7,670 bases of DNA, taken from a bacterium. Its GTDB lineage: Bacteria; Bacteroidota; Bacteroidia; Bacteroidales; UBA932. Each line of letters starts with the position of its first letter. Position 1 is the stretch's first letter. The stretch lies in NCBI GenBank assembly GCA_004561775.1, contig SFUD01000028.1, forward strand, positions 1 through 7,670, read 5' to 3'. The notes beneath the pieces are model-generated. The model was not told the origin of the DNA. It ran no database searches and saw only the letters and a program-made list of their open reading frames with translations. Shown here piece after piece: positions 1 to 6,343 of the stretch. The position numbers and the translations under genes are program-made.

Positions 1-18
1 ATTATCGTTTGTCAATAA
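1..18 (+). CDS. Possible 3' end of an ilv leader peptide (partial)
   Basis: Read from base 1, the codons are ATT ATC GTT TGT CAA TAA, giving Ile-Ile-Val-Cys-Gln-stop. The start lies outside the window. Ile and Val codons are what a ribosome-stalling leader peptide of an ilv operon needs. The stop (16-18) sits 7 bases before the 5' arm of a predicted antiterminator (26-37). A ribosome stalled at the Ile/Val codons would leave that arm free. A ribosome reaching the stop would cover at least part of it. Only five sense codons are visible, and the other two forward frames also run through the left edge, so this is an inference from position and codon content. Confidence 0.4.
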   Translation: MIVCQ

Positions 19-25
19 TTTTAAG

Positions 26-71
26 GAATCCTGTAAGGTTAATTAAAAAGTGTAAGCTGCTTATTGGATTC
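26..71 (+). promoter_or_regulatory. Predicted antiterminator hairpin of the ilv operon attenuator
   Basis: Bases 26-37 (GAATCCTGTAAG) can pair with 60-71 (CTTATTGGATTC): 11 of 12 positions pair, including one G-U wobble, with one U-U mismatch, around a 22-base loop. The 3' arm is the left arm of the terminator at 59-82 plus part of its loop, so the two structures exclude each other. Bases 29-37 (TCCTGTAAG) match the terminator right arm at 73-81 (TCCAGTAAG) in 8 of 9 positions and so compete for the same partner. This is the geometry of a transcription attenuator. Pairing was worked out by eye; no folding energy was computed. Confidence 0.55.
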
Positions 72-91
72 ATCCAGTAAGCTTTTTTTTT
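59..91 (+). terminator. Rho-independent terminator/attenuator upstream of ilvD
   Basis: A 10-bp stem (59-68 with 73-82, one G-U wobble) encloses the four-base loop TTCA and is followed directly by nine Ts (83-91). It lies 31 bases before the ilvD ATG on the same strand. It could simply end an upstream transcript. However, the competing pairing at 26-37/60-71 and the Ile/Val codons at the left edge favour an attenuator that controls read-through into ilvDBNCAE. The hairpin and T-run are directly visible; the regulatory role is inferred. Confidence 0.8.
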
Positions 92-122
92 AGACAACTT
101 TTACTTGTAATTTGTAAGTATA

Positions 123-1958
123 ATGAATAAATTAAGAAGCAGTGTAACCTTTGAAGGTAGAAAGATGGCCGGAGCAAGGGCTCTTTGGTTTGCCAACGGA
201 ATGAAGAGAAGCCAAATGGGAAAACCTGTAATTGCTGTTGTAAACTCCTTTACACAGTTTGTCCCGGGTCACGTGCATCTGCATCAGGCCGGTCAATATG
301 TAAAGAGTGTTATAGAGGAGGCCGGATGCTTTGCGGCAGAGTTCAATACCATTGCAATAGATGACGGAATAGCTATGGGTCACAGCGGTATGCTCTATTC
401 TCTCCCTTCCAGGGATGTCATTGCAGATAGCGTTGAATATATGTGCAATGCGCATAAGGCAGATGCTATGATCTGCATCTCCAACTGCGACAAGATTACT
501 CCGGGTATGCTTATGGCTGCAATGAGGCTGAATATCCCTACGGTCTTTGTATCGGGAGGGCCTATGGAGGCAGGAAGAGTAAAGGGCGCAGACTCGGACC
601 TTATAGATATAATGGTAAAGGGTGCAGACCCTCAAGTGAGCGATGCGGAGATGGAGGATTTGGAGCAGGGCGGCTGCCCTACCTGCGGTTGCTGTTCGGG
701 AATGTTCACAGCAAACTCTATGAACTGCCTTACAGAGGCTCTTGGTCTTGCTCTTGTTGGAAACGGCACCATTCTGGCTACCCACGCAAACCGCAAGGCG
801 CTGCTTAAGAGAGGCGCAGAGTTGGTGGTAAAGCTTGCAAACGAGTACTATTTTAATGATAATGAGAAGGTTCTGCCACGCTCAATAGCTACTAAGGAGG
901 CTTTTGAGAATGCAATGATGCTGGATATTGCAATGGGCGGTTCTACCAATACCGTACTCCACCTGCTGGCAGTTGCGCACGAGGCTGGGGTTGATTTTAC
1001 TATGAAGGATGTGGACAGGCTCTCCAGAGTGGTGCCAGTGCTCTGCAAAGTCTCCCCAACCTGCAGCTATCATATTCAGGATGTTAACCGCGCAGGCGGA
1101 GTTATGGGCATTATGGGAGAACTCTCAAGAGGGGGCTATCTCCACTGCAATACTGCGAGAGTAGATTATGCTTCTCTTGGTGAGGCGCTTGCAGAGAATG
1201 ATATAATGGCAGGCAACAATCGGGAGAAGGCGGTTCAGGAGGATTCTCCTCTCCACAGATATCTCTCTGCTCCGGGTTATAAGCGTACCGTAGAGCTGGG
1301 CGGCAACAATACTTATTATAAGGAGTTGGATCTTGACAGGGCCTCCGGCTGCATAAGGGATTTGGAGCATGCTTATGCTAAGGATGGAGGTTTGGCTGTG
1401 CTCTTTGGCAATATTGCGCCTAAGGGCTGCATTGTTAAGAGTGCCGGCGTGCCGCAGGATATGCTTCTCTTTAAGGGCAAGGCTGTTGTCTTTGAGAGTC
1501 AGGAGGATGCCGTTGAGGGTATCCTTGGGGGCAAAGTTAAGAGCGGAGATGTGGTAGTTATCCGCTACGAAGGGCCTAAGGGCGGCCCGGGTATGCAGGA
1601 GATGCTCTATCCAACCTCGTTCCTTAAGAGTATGCACCTTCATACAAGTTGCGCACTTATTACAGATGGCAGGTTCTCCGGCGGAACAAGCGGTCTCTCC
1701 ATTGGTCATATCTCTCCGGAGGCTGCAAACAAGGGGCCTATTGCTCTTGTTAAGGAGGGCGACATTATTGAGATTGACATACCGGGCAGGGGCATAAAAT
1801 TATGCGTAAGCGACGCGGAACTGGAGGAGCGCCGCAAAGAACTTGAGGCTGCCGGCGGTTATAAGCCTGTAGCAAGGGAGAGAGAGATTAGCAAGGCGCT
1901 TAAGGCGTATGCTTCGCTTGCCGGTTCTGCAGATATAGGTGGTGTAAGAATTATTTAA
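123..1958 (+). CDS. ilvD: Dihydroxy-acid dehydratase
   Basis: A 611-residue IlvD, close to the 616 of the E. coli enzyme and similar along its whole length. It dehydrates 2,3-dihydroxyisovalerate and 2,3-dihydroxy-3-methylvalerate to the 2-oxo acids that feed IlvE, using an Fe-S cluster and Mg2+ in the cytoplasm. Visible marks are the MAGARALW start region (15-22), NSFTQFVPGH (41-50), DDGIAMGH (80-87), the signature NCDKITPG (121-128) with C122 and the Mg-binding D123/K124, and CPTCGCCSGMFTAN (185-198). Near the C-terminus it has EGPKGGPGMQEMLYP and DGRFSGGTSGLSIGH. The position that is Cys in [2Fe-2S] relatives is Gly49 here, as in E. coli, so a [4Fe-4S]-type enzyme is likely. C190 is an extra Cys beside C188 and C191. 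The ATG at 123 gives the expected N-terminus. It is the first structural gene after the attenuator, and its stop lies 10 bases before the ilvB ATG. Confidence 0.97.
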   Translation: MNKLRSSVTFEGRKMAGARALWFANGMKRSQMGKPVIAVVNSFTQFVPGHVHLHQAGQYVKSVIEEAGCFAAEFNTIAIDDGIAMGHSGMLYSLPSRDVIADSVEYMCNAHKADAMICISNCDKITPGMLMAAMRLNIPTVFVSGGPMEAGRVKGADSDLIDIMVKGADPQVSDAEMEDLEQGGCPTCGCCSGMFTANSMNCLTEALGLALVGNGTILATHANRKALLKRGAELVVKLANEYYFNDNEKVLPRSIATKEAFENAMMLDIAMGGSTNTVLHLLAVAHEAGVDFTMKDVDRLSRVVPVLCKVSPTCSYHIQDVNRAGGVMGIMGELSRGGYLHCNTARVDYASLGEALAENDIMAGNNREKAVQEDSPLHRYLSAPGYKRTVELGGNNTYYKELDLDRASGCIRDLEHAYAKDGGLAVLFGNIAPKGCIVKSAGVPQDMLLFKGKAVVFESQEDAVEGILGGKVKSGDVVVIRYEGPKGGPGMQEMLYPTSFLKSMHLHTSCALITDGRFSGGTSGLSIGHISPEAANKGPIALVKEGDIIEIDIPGRGIKLCVSDAELEERRKELEAAGGYKPVAREREISKALKAYASLAGSADIGGVRII

Positions 1959-1968
1959 CTCTTTGGAA

Positions 1969-3702
1969 ATGACGCACGGACATAAAATTACTGGAGCAGA
2001 GGCGCTTATAAGGGCAATAGCCGACGAAGGGATAGATACCGTATTCGGATATCCCGGAGGTACTATTATCAATATCTACGACAAGCTCTATGAGAACAAT
2101 TACAGAATAAAACACCTGCTTATGCGCCACGAGCAGGCTGCTGTTCACGCTGCAGAGGGGTATGCAAGAAGTACCGGCAAGGTGGGTGTCTGCATTGCCA
2201 CAGCAGGCCCTGGAGCAACCAACCTGGTTACAGGTATTGCAGATGCTATGATGGATTCCACTCCTATCATCTGCATTACAGGACAGGTTAGCGCAGATGT
2301 GCTGGGCACCAACTTCTTCCAGGAGGCAGATATGATAAGCGTTACCATACCTATTACCAAATGGAGCTATCAGATTACCAAGGCAGAGGAGATTCCCTCT
2401 GTAATGGCGCAGGCCTTCTACATTGCCAAGAGCGGCAGACCGGGCCCTGTGGTAATCTCCTTTACCAAGAATGCTCAGGTGGAGCTGGTGGACTATACCT
2501 ATAACAGAAGAGCTGCCGCACAGGAGGTTGAGGAGATGCGCGGAATGTACTCAATGAAGGTAGATGCGCAGCTAAATGCCACAGAGACAGAGTATAAACT
2601 GGAACAGGCGGCAGAATTGCTCAATAATGCAGAGAAGCCGCTTATTATTGCAGGACAGGGCGTGCTGCTCTCCGGAGCTTGCGACCTGCTCAAGCAGATT
2701 GCAGAGAGGGCCAACATTCCGGTTGCCTCCACCCTGCTTGGCTTGGGTTGTATGAACTGCAAAAATCCTCTCTACCTTGGTATGGTTGGAATGCACGGCA
2801 ATATTGCTCCTAACAAGATGACTCAACTCTCCGATGCCATACTTGCAGTTGGAATGCGCTTCTCCGACAGGGTTACCGGAGCTGTAAAGGGCTATGCTCC
2901 CAATGCCCGCATAATTCACATAGATATAGACAAATCGGAGTTTGACAAGAATGTCTTTGCAGATATAAAACTGCACGGAGATGCAAAGGAGCTTCTCTCC
3001 AGACTCCTGCCTCTCCTCAAATTCAAAGAGAGAGCGGACTGGCTGGAGTACGGACGCCAGAAGAGGGCGGATGAGAAGCAGATGATTACCCTTCCGCAGC
3101 TAAAGAGCGAAGGACCTCTGCGTATGTCGCAGGTGATAGAGGCGCTGAACGACAAATTCAAGAGCAAGAGGATAGTTGTTACGGATGTGGGACAGAACCA
3201 GATGTTTGCAGCACGCTACATAAGGATGACCAGAAATGTCAAATGGCTCACATCGGGAGGACTTGGAACAATGGGATACTCCCTCCCTGCTGCAATAGGC
3301 GCAAAGTGCGGCAATCCGGATGCGGAGGTTATTGCAATAATGGGCGATGGCGGCTTCCAGATGAATATGCAGGAGCTGGGCACAATTATGGCAAACAACA
3401 TAAATATAAAGATTGTGCTTATGAACAACTCCTTCCTTGGAATGGTGCGTCAGTGGCAAGACCTCTTCTTTAACAAGAGATACTCCTTTACCCATTTGGA
3501 TAATCCCGATTTTCAGATGCTTTGCGAGGCCTATGGCATAGAGCACAAGAGGGTTACCAACAAAGAGGAGATGCGCGTGGCAGTGCAGGAGATGCACCTT
3601 AGCAACAAATCTTACCTTATAGAGGCAATCATAGCAAAAGAGGAGAATGTCTTCCCGATGATACCGGGCGGCAAGACCCTGGATGGTATAATTTACAAAT
3701 AA
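1969..3702 (+). CDS. ilvB: Acetolactate (acetohydroxyacid) synthase, large catalytic subunit
   Basis: A 577-residue thiamine-diphosphate enzyme. It condenses two pyruvates to 2-acetolactate (valine/leucine) or pyruvate with 2-oxobutanoate to 2-aceto-2-hydroxybutanoate (isoleucine). The N-terminal PYR domain (about 5-170) has FGYPGG (26-31), the catalytic Glu E55 in RHEQAAVHAAEGYAR, and FFQEAD (116-121). A central domain (about 205-340) carries RFSDRVTG (297-304). The C-terminal PP domain (about 385-545) has the ThDP/Mg motif beginning GDGGFQMN (459-466) and ending MNN (485-487), then GMVRQWQ (491-497). The protein ends with the usual PMIPGG region. I chose ATG 1969 over the in-frame TTG at 1963: it is a stronger start codon, it gives a normal MTHGHKITGAEAL N-terminus, and the TTG adds only two residues. 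The ilvN start follows 6 bases after the stop, as expected for a subunit pair. An antisense frame opposite its 3' half is judged a shadow. Confidence 0.97.
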   Translation: MTHGHKITGAEALIRAIADEGIDTVFGYPGGTIINIYDKLYENNYRIKHLLMRHEQAAVHAAEGYARSTGKVGVCIATAGPGATNLVTGIADAMMDSTPIICITGQVSADVLGTNFFQEADMISVTIPITKWSYQITKAEEIPSVMAQAFYIAKSGRPGPVVISFTKNAQVELVDYTYNRRAAAQEVEEMRGMYSMKVDAQLNATETEYKLEQAAELLNNAEKPLIIAGQGVLLSGACDLLKQIAERANIPVASTLLGLGCMNCKNPLYLGMVGMHGNIAPNKMTQLSDAILAVGMRFSDRVTGAVKGYAPNARIIHIDIDKSEFDKNVFADIKLHGDAKELLSRLLPLLKFKERADWLEYGRQKRADEKQMITLPQLKSEGPLRMSQVIEALNDKFKSKRIVVTDVGQNQMFAARYIRMTRNVKWLTSGGLGTMGYSLPAAIGAKCGNPDAEVIAIMGDGGFQMNMQELGTIMANNINIKIVLMNNSFLGMVRQWQDLFFNKRYSFTHLDNPDFQMLCEAYGIEHKRVTNKEEMRVAVQEMHLSNKSYLIEAIIAKEENVFPMIPGGKTLDGIIYK

Positions 3703-3708
3703 GAGATT

Positions 3709-3960
3709 ATGGTACAGAACTTTACAATAGTGGCAGACGGCAAGAACAGGTTGGAGGTATTGAGCAGGATTACTGCCGTGCTTCTGCAAAAACAGATACC
3801 TGTAGAGAAGCTCTTCTTTGACAGTTCCGGAAATGGCGTAGGCAGAATAAAGATCTTCTGCCAGACAGAGAGAGAAGATATTCTAAAGAGAGCTGTCAAC
3901 CAGATTGGCAGTATGGTAGATATATTTCAGGCCTATTATATAGAGGATAAAAAGAGATAA
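3709..3960 (+). CDS. ilvN: Acetolactate synthase small (regulatory) subunit, single ACT domain
   Basis: An 83-residue protein directly after ilvB. It is almost entirely one ACT domain (about 4-78) with the expected order of strand (NFTIVAD), helix (RLEVLSRITAVLLQ), strand (VEKLFFDSS), strand (GRIKIFC), helix (EDILKRAVNQI) and strand (VDIFQAYYI). Small subunits activate the catalytic subunit and usually give valine feedback. E. coli IlvH has about 163 residues with a second C-terminal domain, whereas the IlvM (about 87) and IlvN (about 96) forms are short like this one. Aligned by eye to longer IlvN/IlvH, N13 of the ligand loop is kept but the Gly three residues later is Glu (E16). Valine binding may therefore be weakened, as in the valine-resistant AHAS II with IlvM. 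Only 34 bases separate its stop from ilvC, so no frameshifted C-terminal domain is hidden there. Subunit identity is well supported by position and fold; the loss of valine sensing is inference. Confidence 0.88.
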   Translation: MVQNFTIVADGKNRLEVLSRITAVLLQKQIPVEKLFFDSSGNGVGRIKIFCQTEREDILKRAVNQIGSMVDIFQAYYIEDKKR

Positions 3961-3994
3961 CAAATTATATAAACGTTAAAAATCAGAGAAAATT

Positions 3995-5041
3995 ATGGCA
4001 ACAATGAATTTTGGCGGCGTAGAGGAGAAGGTAGTAACCCGCGCCGAGTTCCCGCTTGCTCACGCAAGAGAGGTATTGGCTAATGAGACAATTGCAGTAC
4101 TTGGCTATGGCGTACAGGGTCCTGGTCAGTCTATGAACCTTAGAGACAATGGATTTAATGTAATTGTTGGACAGCGCAAAGGCTCAAAGAGCTGGGATAA
4201 GGCAGTTGCAGACGGTTGGGTTCCGGGCGAGACACTCTTCGAACTGGAGGAGGCTTGCCAGAGAGGCACAATCATAGAGTTCCTTCTTTCAGATGCAGGT
4301 CAGATATCTGCTTGGCCAATGGTAAAGAAGCACCTTACACCGGGCAAGGCTCTCTACTTCTCACACGGCTTCGGCATCACCTATAACGACCGTACCGGCA
4401 TTGTTCCTCCAAAGGATGTAGATGTAATAATGGTTGCTCCAAAGGGTTCCGGAACATCTCTCCGCAGACTCTTCCTTGAGGGCAGAGGCCTCAACTCATC
4501 ATACGCCATCTATCAGGATGCAACAGGCAAGGCATACGACAGGGTAATAGCAATGGGCGTAGGCGTAGGCAGCGGCTACCTCTTTGAGACCACCTTCAAG
4601 AGAGAGGTTTACTCAGACCTTACCGGCGAGCGCGGCACACTTATGGGTGCTATCCAGGGCATCTTTGCTGCACAGTACGACACCCTCCGCGAGCATGGCC
4701 ACACCCCTTCAGAGGCCTTCAACGAGACCATAGAGGAGCTCTCACAGAGCCTTCTTCCACTTGTAGCAGAGAATGGTATGGACTGGATGTACGCAAACTG
4801 CTCAACCACCGCACAGCGCGGCGCATTGGACTGGTGGAAACGCTTCCGCGACGCAGCAAAACCAGTATTCGAGCAGCTTTATGAGAGCGTAAAGAGCGGC
4901 AACGAGGCACAGATCTCTATAGACTCCAACAGCAAACCAGACTACAGAGTTAAACTTGAGGCAGAACTTAAAGAGTTGCACGACAGCGAGATGTGGCGCA
5001 CAGGCGAGACTGTTCGCGCACTCCGTCCAGAGAGAAACTAA
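3995..5041 (+). CDS. ilvC: Ketol-acid reductoisomerase (class I)
   Basis: A 348-residue enzyme that isomerises and reduces acetolactate or acetohydroxybutanoate to the dihydroxy acids used by IlvD, with NAD(P)H and two Mg2+. The N-terminal Rossmann domain (about 30-200) has the dinucleotide loop GYGVQGPGQ (37-45). It is followed by a basic/serine loop GQRKGSKSW (59-67) that suggests NADPH through its Arg and Ser residues. The active-site His is H124 in FSHGFGI. The C-terminal knotted helical domain has the metal ligands D208 and E212 in DLTGERG, plus NETIEELSQ (243-251). The single knotted domain marks the short class I form rather than the roughly 490-residue enteric form. The sequence is of the kind seen in Bacteroides and Prevotella. 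It uses CGC for a larger share of Arg codons than neighbouring ilvA, perhaps reflecting high expression. The stop is followed by TT and the ilvA ATG. Confidence 0.97.
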   Translation: MATMNFGGVEEKVVTRAEFPLAHAREVLANETIAVLGYGVQGPGQSMNLRDNGFNVIVGQRKGSKSWDKAVADGWVPGETLFELEEACQRGTIIEFLLSDAGQISAWPMVKKHLTPGKALYFSHGFGITYNDRTGIVPPKDVDVIMVAPKGSGTSLRRLFLEGRGLNSSYAIYQDATGKAYDRVIAMGVGVGSGYLFETTFKREVYSDLTGERGTLMGAIQGIFAAQYDTLREHGHTPSEAFNETIEELSQSLLPLVAENGMDWMYANCSTTAQRGALDWWKRFRDAAKPVFEQLYESVKSGNEAQISIDSNSKPDYRVKLEAELKELHDSEMWRTGETVRALRPERN

Positions 5042-5043
5042 TT

Positions 5044-6303
5044 ATGGAACCGAGAGACTATTTTCCTCAGTTACACAAGATATCGGAGGCCAGAATGGTG
5101 TTGGGAGAGATACTCTCTCCCACCCTGCTGGCACCTAACCCTTACCTTGGCAGGAAATACAATGCCAACATACTGCTCAAGAGGGAGGACCTGCAGATTG
5201 TACGCTCCTACAAAATCAGGGGAGCATACAACAAAATCAGGCACCTCAGCGCAGAGCAGATGAAGTGCGGAGTAGTCTGCGCAAGTGCCGGCAACCACGC
5301 TCAGGGAGTGGCCTTCTCCTGCAACAAATTAGGCATCAAGGGCTATATCTATATGCCTGAGACAACACCAAAGCAGAAGATTCAGCAGGTGCGCATGTTC
5401 GGAGAGGATAATGTAGAGATAATCCTCACAGGCGACAACTTTGATGCTGCCAACAAGAGCGCGCGCGAATTTGCGCAGAAGGAGGGCAAAACCTTCATTC
5501 CACCCTTCGACGACCCTCAGATAATAGAGGGGCAGGCCACCATTGGAATGGAGATATTGCAGGAGTGCAAAGGAGTGCCGGACTATATCTTTGTCCCGAT
5601 AGGAGGAGGCGGATTGGCCTCCGGCGTTGGAGCCTGCATAAAACAGATGAGCCCATCCACCAAGATAATTGGCGTTGAGCCTGCAGGAGCTGCGGGAATG
5701 AAGTGCTCTTTGGAAGCGGGAAAGGTTACCACGCTGGATAAGGTAGACAACTTTGTAGACGGAGCAGCTGTACGCAGAGTTGGAGACTATACCTTTGAGA
5801 TATGCAAAAAGGTGCTGGACGACATTGTAGTAGTGCCGGAGGGTGCTGTCTGCTCCACCATACTTGAGATGTACAACAGAAACGCCATTGTAGTTGAACC
5901 TGCCGGCGCTCTCTCTGTTGCAGCTCTGGACTTCTACGCAGAGAAGATAAAGGGCAAGAATGTAGTCTGCGTAATAAGCGGAAGCAACAACGACATTACC
6001 AGAATGGAGGAGATTCGTGAGAGATCCCTCCTCTACAGCGGACTCAAACACTACTTTATCATAAGAATGGCGCAGCGTTCTGGAGCTCTTCTCTCATTTG
6101 TAAGAGATGTGCTGGGTCCTAAAGACGACATCACATACTTCTCATACATAAAGAAGACCAACAGGGAGCAGGGGCCAATCATAATTGGAATAGAGCTCTC
6201 CTCGCCCGGAGATTTTGAACCGCTTATTCATAGGATGGAGGCCAACGGCATTGTTTACGAATACCTTAACAACAACAGCGACCTCTTTGAGTTTCTCATC
6301 TGA
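5044..6303 (+). CDS. ilvA: Threonine ammonia-lyase (threonine deaminase), biosynthetic
   Basis: A 419-residue PLP enzyme that converts L-threonine to 2-oxobutanoate and ammonia, the committed step to isoleucine. The catalytic domain (about 1-325) has the PLP lysine K57 in RSYKIRGAY, the Asn loop ASAGNHAQG (80-88), the phosphate-binding glycine run IGGGGLASG (186-194) and ISGSNND (311-317). A single ACT-like regulatory domain follows (about 333-419, from HYFIIRM to the end). E. coli IlvA (514 residues) has two such domains; forms of about 420 with one are known, for example in Bacillus and Corynebacterium. I chose ATG 5044, two bases after the ilvC stop. A longer in-frame start at 4993 would add 17 residues and overlap ilvC by 49 bases without adding family sequence. 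Isoleucine inhibition through the C-terminal domain is expected. Operon membership argues for the biosynthetic rather than the catabolic (TdcB-type) enzyme. Confidence 0.95.
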   Translation: MEPRDYFPQLHKISEARMVLGEILSPTLLAPNPYLGRKYNANILLKREDLQIVRSYKIRGAYNKIRHLSAEQMKCGVVCASAGNHAQGVAFSCNKLGIKGYIYMPETTPKQKIQQVRMFGEDNVEIILTGDNFDAANKSAREFAQKEGKTFIPPFDDPQIIEGQATIGMEILQECKGVPDYIFVPIGGGGLASGVGACIKQMSPSTKIIGVEPAGAAGMKCSLEAGKVTTLDKVDNFVDGAAVRRVGDYTFEICKKVLDDIVVVPEGAVCSTILEMYNRNAIVVEPAGALSVAALDFYAEKIKGKNVVCVISGSNNDITRMEEIRERSLLYSGLKHYFIIRMAQRSGALLSFVRDVLGPKDDITYFSYIKKTNREQGPIIIGIELSSPGDFEPLIHRMEANGIVYEYLNNNSDLFEFLI

Positions 6304-6343
6304 CACATTAGAAAACAATTAAAAAAGATAAAACATTTGCACT

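Noticed and set aside
3..80. A forward frame open from the left edge to a TAA at 78-80, which could be the C-terminus of an upstream gene
   Set aside because: It runs through the loop and both arms of the terminator, has no start in view and matches no family I recognise. It cannot be excluded without the upstream sequence.
102..122. Possible Bacteroidota-type -7 promoter element (TAATTTG at 108-114) just before ilvD
   Set aside because: It has one base fewer than the TAnnTTTG consensus, its -33 element would fall in the T-run, and it would give an almost leaderless mRNA. TATCGTTTG at 3-11 is likewise one base too long and has no -33 element in view.
1..122. T-box or known riboswitch in the leader
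   Set aside because: The visible leader is too short and lacks a T-box consensus or specifier stem; the alternative hairpins and Ile/Val codons explain it better.
1963..1968. TTG start for ilvB six bases upstream of the ATG
   Set aside because: It adds only two residues and is a weaker start codon; ATG 1969 gives the family N-terminus.
3100..3789. Long antisense open frame of 229 codons opposite ilvB/ilvN
   Set aside because: It is a shadow of the strongly conserved ilvB frame, with no recognisable domain and many His, Cys and Tyr residues typical of antisense translation.
4993..5043. Longer ilvA start inside ilvC
   Set aside because: The 17 added residues are the ilvC tail read in another frame and do not resemble a threonine deaminase N-terminus; ATG 5044 is ideally placed after the ilvC stop.
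5329..6051. Antisense open frame of 240 codons opposite ilvA
   Set aside because: It lies wholly within ilvA, has no known family features, and a composition typical of reverse-frame reading; the same holds for the antisense frame at 132-785.
6286..6340. Internal promoter before ilvE (TTTG 6286-6289 with ATTTG near 6335)
   Set aside because: The spacing of the two elements is far too long and the -7 element is poor; the A-rich gap looks like an ordinary ribosome-binding region.
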